From contig NZ_JARHUC010000007.1 of the NCBI RefSeq assembly GCF_029223255.1, forward strand, positions 1 through 64,000: a stretch of DNA of 64,000 nucleotides, written 5' to 3'. Positions 15,967 through 22,940 of this stretch are shown piece by piece (position 1 is the first letter of the stretch; each line of letters starts with the position of its first letter). Source of the DNA: Albimonas marina. Lineage in GTDB: Bacteria; Pseudomonadota; Alphaproteobacteria; Rhodobacterales; Rhodobacteraceae. Under the pieces are notes generated by a model. That model ran no database searches and was not told the origin of the DNA. It worked only from the letters and a program-made list of their open reading frames with translations. A program made the position numbers and the translations under genes.

Positions 15967-16881
15967 ATGTCGCAAGGACTTCCCGCAAACATAGACGAAG
16001 CCGCGGAAATTCTCGGGCGCGTCGGCTATGTCTGCGGCCGCGATCTCGCCACAGTCGTTTTCCTGTCGCTGAAGCTTGGCCGGCCGCTTTTCCTCGAGGG
16101 AGAGGCGGGCGTGGGCAAGACCGAGATCGCCAAGGCGCTGGCCCTCGCGCTCGGCCGCCGGCTGATCCGGCTGCAGTGCTACGAAGGCCTCGACGCCTCC
16201 TCCGCGGTCTACGAGTGGAACTTCGCCGCGCAGATGGTCGCCATCCGCTCGGCCGAGGCGGTGGGGGCGGAGGACCGCGAGGCGCTGACCCGCGAGCTCT
16301 TCTCCGACGACTTCCTCATCGAGCGTCCGCTGCTGGAGGCGATGCGCCCCCAGCCCGGCGGCGCCCCGGTGCTGCTGATCGACGAGATCGACCGCACGGA
16401 CGAGCCCTTCGAGGCCTTCCTGCTGGAGGCGCTGTCGGACTTCCAGGTGACGATCCCCGAGATCGGCTCGATCAAGGCCGAGGAACCGCCGATCGTGATC
16501 CTCACCTCCAACCGCACGCGCGAGGTGCATGACGCGCTCAAGCGCCGCTGCCTCTATCACTGGGTCGACTATCCCAACTTCGAGCGGGAGATGGAGATCC
16601 TGGCCGCCAAGGCCCCCGAGGCGCAGGAGCAGCTGAGCCGCGAGGTGGTGGCCTTCGTCCAGCAGCTCCGCCGCGAGGACCTGTTCAAGAAGCCGGGCGT
16701 GGCCGAGGCGATCGACTGGGCCCGCTGCCTGGTGGCGCTCGACGCCGTGGCGCTGAGCCCGCAGGTGATCGCCGACACCCTGGGCGCGATCCTGAAATAC
16801 CAGGACGACATCGCCAAGATGCAGGGCTCGGAGGCGCGCCGCATCCTCGACGCCGCGCGCAACTCGATGCCCGCGGCCTGA
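15967..16881 (+). CDS. MoxR/CoxD-type AAA ATPase
   Basis: ATG at 15967 is taken because GGAGG (15954-15958) precedes it; ATG at 15931 is in frame but has no such site. The 304-residue protein has a Walker A GEAGVGKTE near residues 40-48, a Walker B LLIDEIDRTDE near 135, and sensor and lid regions typical of MoxR. MoxR ATPases act with VWA proteins as chaperones that insert cofactors or assemble complexes. The gene pair with a VWA protein 400 bp downstream resembles coxD-coxE of CO dehydrogenase clusters, but no CO dehydrogenase genes are in the window. It is first of three rightward genes with small gaps. Confidence 0.9.
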   Translation: MSQGLPANIDEAAEILGRVGYVCGRDLATVVFLSLKLGRPLFLEGEAGVGKTEIAKALALALGRRLIRLQCYEGLDASSAVYEWNFAAQMVAIRSAEAVGAEDREALTRELFSDDFLIERPLLEAMRPQPGGAPVLLIDEIDRTDEPFEAFLLEALSDFQVTIPEIGSIKAEEPPIVILTSNRTREVHDALKRRCLYHWVDYPNFEREMEILAAKAPEAQEQLSREVVAFVQQLRREDLFKKPGVAEAIDWARCLVALDAVALSPQVIADTLGAILKYQDDIAKMQGSEARRILDAARNSMPAA

Positions 16882-16895
16882 GGGAGGGCTGCGTC

Positions 16896-17282
16896 ATGAC
16901 CGGCATCGTCACCGGGATCGACCACCTGGTCCTGACCGTCCGCGACATCGACGCGGCGGTCGCCTTCTACGCCCGCGCCCTGGGGCTCGAGGCCGTGACC
17001 TTCGCGGGCGGTCGGCGGGCGCTGCAGGTCGGCTCGCAGAAGATCAACCTCCAGACCCTGGGGCAGGAGGTGCGCAACCACGCCTGCATCGGCTCGGGCG
17101 ACGTCTGCCTGCTGACCGAGACGCCGCTGGCCGAGGTGATCGCCCGCCTGCATGTCGAGAAGATCGCCGTGGTCGAGGGGCCGGTGCAGAAGACCGGCGC
17201 CCGGGGGCCCTTCCTGTCGGTCTACTTCAACGACCCGGACGGCAACCTGATCGAGGTCTCCAACTACGCCGAGGCGCCCTGA
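16896..17282 (+). CDS. VOC (glyoxalase-fold) family protein
   Basis: The 128-residue protein is one VOC domain made of two beta-alpha-beta-beta-beta units: GIDHLVLTVRDIDAAVAFYARALGL at the start (read in parts), then SVYFNDPDGNLIEVSNY at the end, with His10 and the late Glu as expected metal ligands. Family members include glyoxalase I, fosfomycin-resistance proteins and ring-cleavage dioxygenases; this short form gives no substrate. It lies 14 bp after the MoxR gene and its TGA is directly followed by the ATG of the VWA gene, so it is probably co-translated with both. Confidence 0.9.
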   Translation: MTGIVTGIDHLVLTVRDIDAAVAFYARALGLEAVTFAGGRRALQVGSQKINLQTLGQEVRNHACIGSGDVCLLTETPLAEVIARLHVEKIAVVEGPVQKTGARGPFLSVYFNDPDGNLIEVSNYAEAP

Positions 17283-18530
17283 ATGGAGTTCGCCCCGCTC
17301 GAGATCCCGCAGGACGGCAAGCTGGCCGACAACATCGTCCATTTCGCCCGGGCGCTGCGCAAGGCGGGCCTGCCCGTCGGGCCCGGCCGGGTGACGGACG
17401 CGATCCGCGCGGTCGAGGCGGCGGGCTTCTCGGACAAGACCGACTTCTACTGGACCCTGCACGCCTGCTTCGTCTCGCGCCCTGAGCATCGCCAGGTCTT
17501 CGCCCAGATCTTCCGCCTGTTCTGGCGGGATCCGGAGTTCCTGGAAAAGATGATGAAGATGCTCTCGCCCCTGTTGCAGAGCATGGAGACGCCCCCCGCC
17601 CCCAAGGACGCCGAGCGCCGCGCGGCCGAGGCGCTGCTGGACGACGCCGCCCCCCCGCCGCCCGCCGCGGAGGAGGAGGAGGGCGAGGAGATCGAGTTCG
17701 ACGCGACCCTCACCTTCTCGGCCGACGAGAAGCTCAAGCAGACCGATTTCGAGCAGATGACCAACGCCGAGCAGGCGGCGGCGAAGCGCGCCATCGCCCG
17801 CCTGACCCTGCCGGTGAAGCCCATCGCCTCCCGCCGCACGCGGCCCTCGGTTTCGGGCAAGCGGCCGGACTGGCGGGCGACGATGCGCTCCGCGATGCGC
17901 CAGGGGGGCGACGTCTCGGCCTTCCGCACCAAGGCGCAGGCGGTGCGCTGGCCGAACCTGGTGGCGCTGTGCGACATCTCCGGCTCGATGAGCGCCTACA
18001 GCCGGATGCTGCTGCACTTCCTGCATGCGGCGGCGAACGAGAAGGGCGCGGGCTGGGCCAAGGTCCACGCCTTCACCTTCGGCACCCGCCTGACCAACGT
18101 CACCCGCCACCTGATGCAGCGCGACGCCGACGCCGCGCTCGCCGCCTGCGGGCGCGAGGCGCAGGACTGGGAGGGGGGCACCCGCATCGGCGAGTGCCTC
18201 AAGACCTTCAACCGCGACTGGTCGCGCCGGGTGCTGGGGCAGGGCGCGGTGGTGATCCTGATCACCGACGGGCTCGACCGCGACGACCCCACGCGCCTGG
18301 CGGCGGAGGCCGAGCGCCTGCACCTCAGCTCGCGCAAGCTGATCTGGCTGAACCCGCTGCTGCGCTGGGACGGGTTCGCGCCGCGCGCCGGCGGGGTGAA
18401 GGCGCTGCTGCCGCACGTGGACAGCTTCCGCGCCGCCCACAACATCGACAGCCTCGAGGCGCTGGCCGACGCGCTCGCCCGCCCCGACGACCACGGCGAG
18501 AAGGACCGCCTGATGCGGCTCGTCGAGTAG
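17283..18530 (+). CDS. VWA-domain protein, CoxE-like
   Basis: ATG at 17283 directly abuts the VOC stop. The 415-residue soluble protein has an N-terminal helical half (NIVHFARALRKAGLPVGPGR), an acidic low-complexity linker EEEEGEEIEFD near residue 130, a basic stretch IASRRTRPSVSGKRPDWR, and a C-terminal von Willebrand A domain with the metal-site motif LCDISGSMS near 232, plus VVILITDGLDRDDP. This is the CoxE/VWA partner of MoxR ATPases. Together they are expected to form an assembly machine that remodels a client enzyme; the client cannot be named. A hairpin follows and separates it from the convergent aldolase gene. Confidence 0.9.
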   Translation: MEFAPLEIPQDGKLADNIVHFARALRKAGLPVGPGRVTDAIRAVEAAGFSDKTDFYWTLHACFVSRPEHRQVFAQIFRLFWRDPEFLEKMMKMLSPLLQSMETPPAPKDAERRAAEALLDDAAPPPPAAEEEEGEEIEFDATLTFSADEKLKQTDFEQMTNAEQAAAKRAIARLTLPVKPIASRRTRPSVSGKRPDWRATMRSAMRQGGDVSAFRTKAQAVRWPNLVALCDISGSMSAYSRMLLHFLHAAANEKGAGWAKVHAFTFGTRLTNVTRHLMQRDADAALAACGREAQDWEGGTRIGECLKTFNRDWSRRVLGQGAVVILITDGLDRDDPTRLAAEAERLHLSSRKLIWLNPLLRWDGFAPRAGGVKALLPHVDSFRAAHNIDSLEALADALARPDDHGEKDRLMRLVE

Positions 18531-18571
18531 GGGGCATGTCGATGCGCCTCCGCTACGGGAGGGGGCGCAAC

Positions 18572-18589
18572 GGCGCATTGAAATGCGCC
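18572..18589. terminator. Perfect hairpin between convergent genes
   Basis: GGCGCATT and AATGCGCC flank a two-base GA, giving a perfect 8-bp stem between the convergent VWA and DSD1 genes. It may serve both. A related wording, GGCGCATCGAAA.GGCGCC, occurs behind mgtE near 14103, so this may belong to a small dispersed repeat. Confidence 0.5.
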
Positions 18590-18606
18590 CTACGGACCGA
18601 CGCGAA

Positions 18607-19776
18607 TTACAGCGACCGGCCCCGCGCGGAGACGCGGATCAGCCGCTCGACCGTCTCGCCGCGCAGGCCGACAAGCCAGTCGTGCAGGTTCACCGTCGGG
18701 TCGCAGTGGCCGGGCGTCATCCGCAGGCGGTCGCCCAGCTTCAGCAGGTCGTCGGGGTCGGCGATCTTCGCATGCTCGTCCGAGCAGCCGAGGACCTCGA
18801 GCCCCGTGTTGCCGGGATCGGGCAGCAGGATGCGGGGCGGGCCGCTCTCCATCGTCTGCACCTTCAGGCCGGCGTCGCACATCGCCGTGCCCTTGCGCGC
18901 CTTCGACATCACCGTGGTCAGCACGAAGAGCGCGTTGGCGAACTCGCCCAGCGCCTGGCCCGGGGCGGCCGTGTCGCGCTGGTAGTCGGCGTCCATGAAG
19001 ACGTAGCTGCCGCACTGGACCTCGGTCCAGGGGCCGGCGGCCTCGAACTCCCAGCTCCCGGTGCCGCCGCCGGTGACCCAGGGGCAGTCGAGGCCCTCGC
19101 GCTCGAGATGGTCGAGGGTCAGGCGCACCCGCTCCGCCGCGGCCGAGATCTTCGCCCGCCGCTCGGACGGGCTGCGGATGTGCTGGGCGACGCCGCAATA
19201 GGACTGCAGGCCCGCAAAGCGCAGGCCCGGGGCGGCGTCGACGGCCTGGGCCAGCGCCGCGGCGGGGGCCCCGGGGTCGATGCCGCAGGCGGCGGAGCCC
19301 GCGTCGATCTCGACCAGCATCGGCAGCTCGACGCCCGCGTCCTCGGCGGCCCGGCTCCAGGCGGGGACCATGGCGGGGTCGTCGCAGATGACCGTCAGCC
19401 GGGCGGTCCGCGCCAGGCGCGCGGCGCGGGCCATCTTGCGCGGATCCACCAGGTCGTTGGTCAGCAGCACGTCGGGCACGCCGCCGCGCACCATCGCCTC
19501 GGCCTCGGCCACCTTCTGGCAGCAGACGCCCACGGCGCCGGCCTCGATCTGCATCCGCGCGATCTCGGCCGAGCGGTGGGACTTGGCGTGGGGCCGCAGG
19601 GCCACGCCGGCGGCGGCGGCGCGTTCGGCCATCAGGGCGATGTTCGCCTCGGCCAGGTCGAGGTCGAGGACCAGGGCGGGCGTCTCGATCTCCTCGAGGC
19701 TCATGCCCGGCAGGGCGGGGACGTCGTAGCCGGGCTCGAGCCCCGGCTCGAGGCCGGGCAGCGGGTCGGAGGGCAT
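18607..19776 (-). CDS. DSD1-family PLP enzyme, 3-hydroxy-D-aspartate aldolase-like
   Basis: The 389-residue protein is a fold-III (alanine racemase N-terminal) PLP enzyme followed by the DSD1 C-terminal domain. PLP-lysine motif: RPHAKSHRSAEIARMQIEAG (61-80). Other landmarks are GVCCQKVAEAEAM, VEIDAGSAACGI, VTGGGTGSWEFE, and the metal-binding C-terminal pair CSDEHA and PGHCDPTVNLHDW. The N terminus GYDVPALPGMSLEEIETPAL and overall wording are close to BhcC, the beta-hydroxyaspartate aldolase of Paracoccus, and to D-threonine aldolase and D-serine dehydratase. bhcA, bhcB and bhcD are not adjacent, so the substrate (3-hydroxyaspartate, D-threonine or another D-hydroxyamino acid) remains open. 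Confidence 0.85.
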   Translation of the reverse strand: MPSDPLPGLEPGLEPGYDVPALPGMSLEEIETPALVLDLDLAEANIALMAERAAAAGVALRPHAKSHRSAEIARMQIEAGAVGVCCQKVAEAEAMVRGGVPDVLLTNDLVDPRKMARAARLARTARLTVICDDPAMVPAWSRAAEDAGVELPMLVEIDAGSAACGIDPGAPAAALAQAVDAAPGLRFAGLQSYCGVAQHIRSPSERRAKISAAAERVRLTLDHLEREGLDCPWVTGGGTGSWEFEAAGPWTEVQCGSYVFMDADYQRDTAAPGQALGEFANALFVLTTVMSKARKGTAMCDAGLKVQTMESGPPRILLPDPGNTGLEVLGCSDEHAKIADPDDLLKLGDRLRMTPGHCDPTVNLHDWLVGLRGETVERLIRVSARGRSL

Positions 19777-19864
19777 GGGCGGGGCTCCCGGTCGGCGTGG
19801 CGGTCGGGGCGAGGATGGGCCGCCCTCGCCGCCCCCGCAAGACCGGACGCGGGGCGACGGGGCG

Positions 19865-20338
19865 TCAGCGCCGCAGCGCCGCGCGCACCGAGGTCTCGAG
19901 CTGGTTGAGGAAGGCCGAGCGGTCGGCCTTCGAGAACGGCCGCGGCCCGCCGGTGAACGCCCCGGTCTCGCGCAGGGTGCTCATCAGCTCCCGCTGGGCC
20001 AGCGCCATGCCGATCGAGGCCTGGTCGAAGGGCCGCCCGTTGGGCCGGATCGCCCGGGCGCCGGCCTCGAGGCAGCGGGAGGCGAGGGGGATGTCGTTCG
20101 TCACGCAGACGTCGCGCGGCCCGATATGCTCGGCGATCCAGTCGTCGGCGGCGTCGGCGCCGCCGGTGACGAAGACCACGTTCACCATCGGGTCCTGGCT
20201 GGGCCGGATGCCGCCGTCGGAGACGAGGTGCACCCGCAGCTTGTGGCGGGCGGCGACGCGCAGGGTCTCGTCGCGCACGGGGCAGGCGTCGGCGTCGACG
20301 TAGATCTCGGTTCGGGCGGGGGCGGCGGGCTCGGTCAT
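19865..20338 (-). CDS. YaiI/YqxD family protein (UPF0178)
   Basis: The 157-residue protein matches the YaiI/YqxD family over its length: IYVDADACPVRDE (12-24), VNVVFVTGGADAADDWI, DVCVTNDIPLASRCLEAGA, NGRPFDQASIGMALAQRELM, and GGPRPFSKADRSAFLNQLE at the end. The fold is related to PIN-type nucleases, with conserved Asp residues, but no enzyme activity is established. It is a single gene; its upstream region is shared with the divergent YceI gene. Confidence 0.93.
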   Translation of the reverse strand: MTEPAAPARTEIYVDADACPVRDETLRVAARHKLRVHLVSDGGIRPSQDPMVNVVFVTGGADAADDWIAEHIGPRDVCVTNDIPLASRCLEAGARAIRPNGRPFDQASIGMALAQRELMSTLRETGAFTGGPRPFSKADRSAFLNQLETSVRAALRR

Positions 20339-20465
20339 GGGGCGCAGGATTAGGCCGCCCGCCGCCGCATGGGAAGCCCGATCACGATCCGGCGGGGCGG
20401 ACTGGCGCCGCGCGGCGCCCGGCGCCATCGTGCGGATCTCCCGGATCCCCCGGGCGGAGACACGC

Positions 20466-21071
20466 ATGGGCAGGATCCCGAGCCGCGCGACGCGCCGGCC
20501 CCGGTCGAGGGGCCTTCGGGCGGCGCAGGGCCTCGCGCTCCTCGCGGCCGCCTGGCTGGCGCCCGCGCCGCCGGCCGCAGCCGGCGACTGGACCGTCGAC
20601 CCCGAGGCCAGCCGGCTGGAGGTGGTGATCGACGTGGGCGGCAAGCGCATGGCGGGCGCCTTCGCGACCTGGTCGGCCGAGATCGCCTTCGACCCCGAGA
20701 CCCCCGACGCCTGCCGGGTGCGGGTGGTGGTGGACGTCGCCAGCCTTTCCTTTCCCGACGGGATGGCCACCGGCGCCGCGGCGGAGCCGCAGTGGCTGGC
20801 CGCCGCCGCCCACCCCGAGGCGATCTTCGAGGGCGAGGGCTTCCAGCGCGACGCGCCCGGCGCCTGGACCGTTCACGGCGACCTGACCCTGAAGGGGCAG
20901 AGCCGGCCCCTCGACCTCTCGGTCGCCATCGTCACCGAGGGCGACGTGGCGCGGGCGGAGGTCTCGGCGGAGCTGATCCGCACCGACTGGAAGGTCGGCG
21001 CGCCGGGGGAGGCGATGGTCGACGCGGCGGTCACGATCCACGCCACGGTGACCGCGGCGCGGGCGGACTGA
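20466..21071 (+). CDS. Secreted YceI-family protein
   Basis: The 201-residue protein starts with an arginine-rich region and a long hydrophobic signal peptide (GLALLAAAWLAPAPPAAAG, cleavage near residue 39). The mature part is a YceI lipocalin-like barrel: WTVDPEASRLEVVIDVGGKR, VRVVVDVASLSFPDG, AIFEGEGFQ, and WTVHGDLTLKGQSRPLDL. YceI proteins bind long isoprenoid or amide lipids in the periplasm; some are stress-induced or associated with cytochrome b561. No b561 gene is next to it. The twin RR in RRPRSRGLR could even suggest Tat export, but the motif is weak. Confidence 0.88.
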   Translation: MGRIPSRATRRPRSRGLRAAQGLALLAAAWLAPAPPAAAGDWTVDPEASRLEVVIDVGGKRMAGAFATWSAEIAFDPETPDACRVRVVVDVASLSFPDGMATGAAAEPQWLAAAAHPEAIFEGEGFQRDAPGAWTVHGDLTLKGQSRPLDLSVAIVTEGDVARAEVSAELIRTDWKVGAPGEAMVDAAVTIHATVTAARAD

Positions 21072-21116
21072 ACGCGCGGCCGTCCCGGGCGCGACGGCGT
21101 CGCCGCCCGGAAACGA

Positions 21117-21143
21117 CGAAGGCCGCGGGGGACGCGGCCTTCG
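21117..21143. terminator. Bidirectional terminator between yceI-like gene and xrtD
   Basis: CGAAGGCCGCG and CGCGGCCTTCG flank a five-base loop: a perfect 11-bp stem between the two convergent genes. A short A run precedes it and TTCGG follows, so it can act in either direction. Confidence 0.7.
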
Positions 21144-21165
21144 GAAGGTTCGGGGGGCTGCGAGG

Positions 21166-22764
21166 TCAGGCGCGGCCGTCGAGGAACGGCGGCAGCACGT
21201 CGACGGCGGGCTTCAGGAAATCGAGCAGGCGCGCCTCGGCCTGCGCCTCGCTCTCGTCGGGGCGGATGGGGGTGGTCAGGCGCACCAGCGCGCCGTCGGT
21301 CCGCCCCTCGACGATGCCGTTCACCAGCAGCATGGCCTTGGCCATGTAGTCCGAGGCGATGCGCCGCCCGGACTGGTCGAACCAGTAGTAGACCAGCAGC
21401 TTCGAGCCGCCCTTGATGATCACCGCCCGGTTCACGTCGAACCCGGGCGCGAGGCCCAGCCGCGGCCCCAGGTCGACGGTGCGGATCGAGTGCATCTCCC
21501 ACCCGCCGCCGGGCAGGCAGATCTCGGGCGAGTGGATGCCGCCCTTGGTCTGGTCGTGATACCAGGCCGAGAACAGCTCGATCGGCGCGGGGGCGTCGGC
21601 CTTGGCGAAGTTCAGGCCGATGTAGTCGTCGGCGCCCAGCACCCGCTCGATCTGGTCGCTCAGGCGCGGCTGGCGGCTGACCACGGACCAGTCCCCGATC
21701 TCGGCGGGCATGCGCGAATAGGGCTGGCGGTCGATCGGCGGCAGCTCCCGCGGGGGGCTCAGCCACCAGGCGGCGGCGAGGCCGGCGCAGAGCGTGGCGG
21801 CCGCGATCATCGCCGGAGAGGGGCGGGTGAAGCGCACGCGGGCGAGCTCGGGCATGATCCCGTTGAGGTCGAGATCCAGCGCCTCGGTCAGGGTCATGCG
21901 GGGGGCGGGCTGCAGGCGCAGCATGACCGCGGCCAGCGTGAACAGGATCGCGATGCAGCCCAGGAAGACGACCCAGCCCTCCATCAGGTGGCCGAAGCCC
22001 TCGGCCTGCTCGATCCCCCAGGCGTTCACCAGCAGGCCGACCAGCGCGATGCGGAACGAGTTCATCAGCACCGCGATCGGAACGGCGGACAGCAGCAGCA
22101 CCGCCTTGTGCCAGGTCGGCCCGCGGTAGAGCACCGCGAAGATGTAGGAGAAGGACATGATCGGGAACAGGTAGCGCAGGCCCGAGCAGGCCTCGGCCAC
22201 GTGCAGCTTGTAGATGCCCAGGTCGATGATGTTCCCGTCGAGGAACACCGGCGTGCCCATCATCTGCAGCGCCCAGACGCCCACGTCCGAGGAGATGAAC
22301 TGCAGCGTGGTGGTGGCCTTGTAGTAGATCACCCCCGGCAGCGGCAGCATGAAGGTCAGGTGCAGCACCGGCGGCCACAGCTGCTTGCCGCGCTTCCAGC
22401 CGAAGCTGACCAGCAGCATGCCGTAGATCCACACGATCATCGCGTAGGCCGAGACGTCGCCGATATGGCTCAGCAGGCCCAGCAGGCCCAGCAGCAGCGA
22501 CAGCACCACCACCGTCACGCCCGGCCAGCGGTCGTCGATGGGGCCTGTATGGACCGGAACCTCCTTCAGCTGGCGCAGCAGCAGGAACGAGGACAGCAGC
22601 GGGATCAGCGGCCCGTGGCTGTACTCGGCCAGCTGCCAGGCCTCGCCCAGCGTCACCAGGCCGGGCAGGAAGAACAGCGCCGCCCCGACCACCGCGATGG
22701 CCAGCCAGAAGACGCCGAATGGGTTCCAGGTGGCGCTCCAGCCGCCAGCGATCGCCTTGCTCAT
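21166..22764 (-). CDS. xrtD: Exosortase XrtD with C-terminal EpsI domain
   Basis: An inner-membrane cysteine transpeptidase that recognises C-terminal sorting signals (VPLPA-CTERM type) on exported proteins. ATG at 22764 gives 532 residues; a TTG at 22779 is an alternative. The N-terminal half has about eight membrane helices and the exosortase catalytic residues: Cys in VAEACSGLRYLFP, first Arg in that loop and second in MNSFRIALVGLLVN, with His in the GFGHLMEGW segment. After about residue 320 comes a periplasmic EpsI (DUF3485) domain with FSAWYHDQTKGGIHSPEICL and GGWEM. The fused layout is typical of XrtD. No substrate with a recognisable C-terminal signal is seen in the window. Confidence 0.9.
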   Translation of the reverse strand: MSKAIAGGWSATWNPFGVFWLAIAVVGAALFFLPGLVTLGEAWQLAEYSHGPLIPLLSSFLLLRQLKEVPVHTGPIDDRWPGVTVVVLSLLLGLLGLLSHIGDVSAYAMIVWIYGMLLVSFGWKRGKQLWPPVLHLTFMLPLPGVIYYKATTTLQFISSDVGVWALQMMGTPVFLDGNIIDLGIYKLHVAEACSGLRYLFPIMSFSYIFAVLYRGPTWHKAVLLLSAVPIAVLMNSFRIALVGLLVNAWGIEQAEGFGHLMEGWVVFLGCIAILFTLAAVMLRLQPAPRMTLTEALDLDLNGIMPELARVRFTRPSPAMIAAATLCAGLAAAWWLSPPRELPPIDRQPYSRMPAEIGDWSVVSRQPRLSDQIERVLGADDYIGLNFAKADAPAPIELFSAWYHDQTKGGIHSPEICLPGGGWEMHSIRTVDLGPRLGLAPGFDVNRAVIIKGGSKLLVYYWFDQSGRRIASDYMAKAMLLVNGIVEGRTDGALVRLTTPIRPDESEAQAEARLLDFLKPAVDVLPPFLDGRA

Positions 22765-22820
22765 CCCCACCACGTTCAAGTTGTCCGCGCCGCGACCGCA
22801 GGGCCGAGGGCTGCGAGATC

Positions 22821-22850
22821 ATTATATTGAAAGGTTCTCCCGTTCGATAA
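22821..22850 (-). promoter_or_regulatory. Sigma70-like promoter for xrtD
   Basis: On the minus strand TTATCG (22850-22845) and a perfect TATAAT (22826-22821) are 18 bases apart, in the only AT-rich spot of a very GC-rich neighbourhood and 57 bases before the xrtD ATG. Transcription would begin near 22813. The wording is close to the housekeeping consensus at -10 and poor at -35. Confidence 0.6.
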
Positions 22851-22853
22851 CAT

Positions 22854-22892
22854 GAACCGCGCCCCCCGTCATGACGGGTTTCGTCGCGGTTC
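22854..22892 (-). terminator. Nested inverted repeat between ABC gene and xrtD
   Basis: GAACCGCG (22854-22861) pairs with CGCGGTTC (22885-22892), enclosing a perfect 14-base palindrome CCCGTCATGACGGG (22865-22878). It lies 49 bp after the ABC gene stop and just before the xrtD promoter on the same strand. It may end the ABC transcript, insulating xrtD, or may be an operator; the absence of a T run leaves both open. Confidence 0.5.
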
Positions 22893-22940
22893 ACATCCCC
22901 GAGACCGCCGCGTCAGGAGGGCGCGCTCCGCCTCCCGCCC

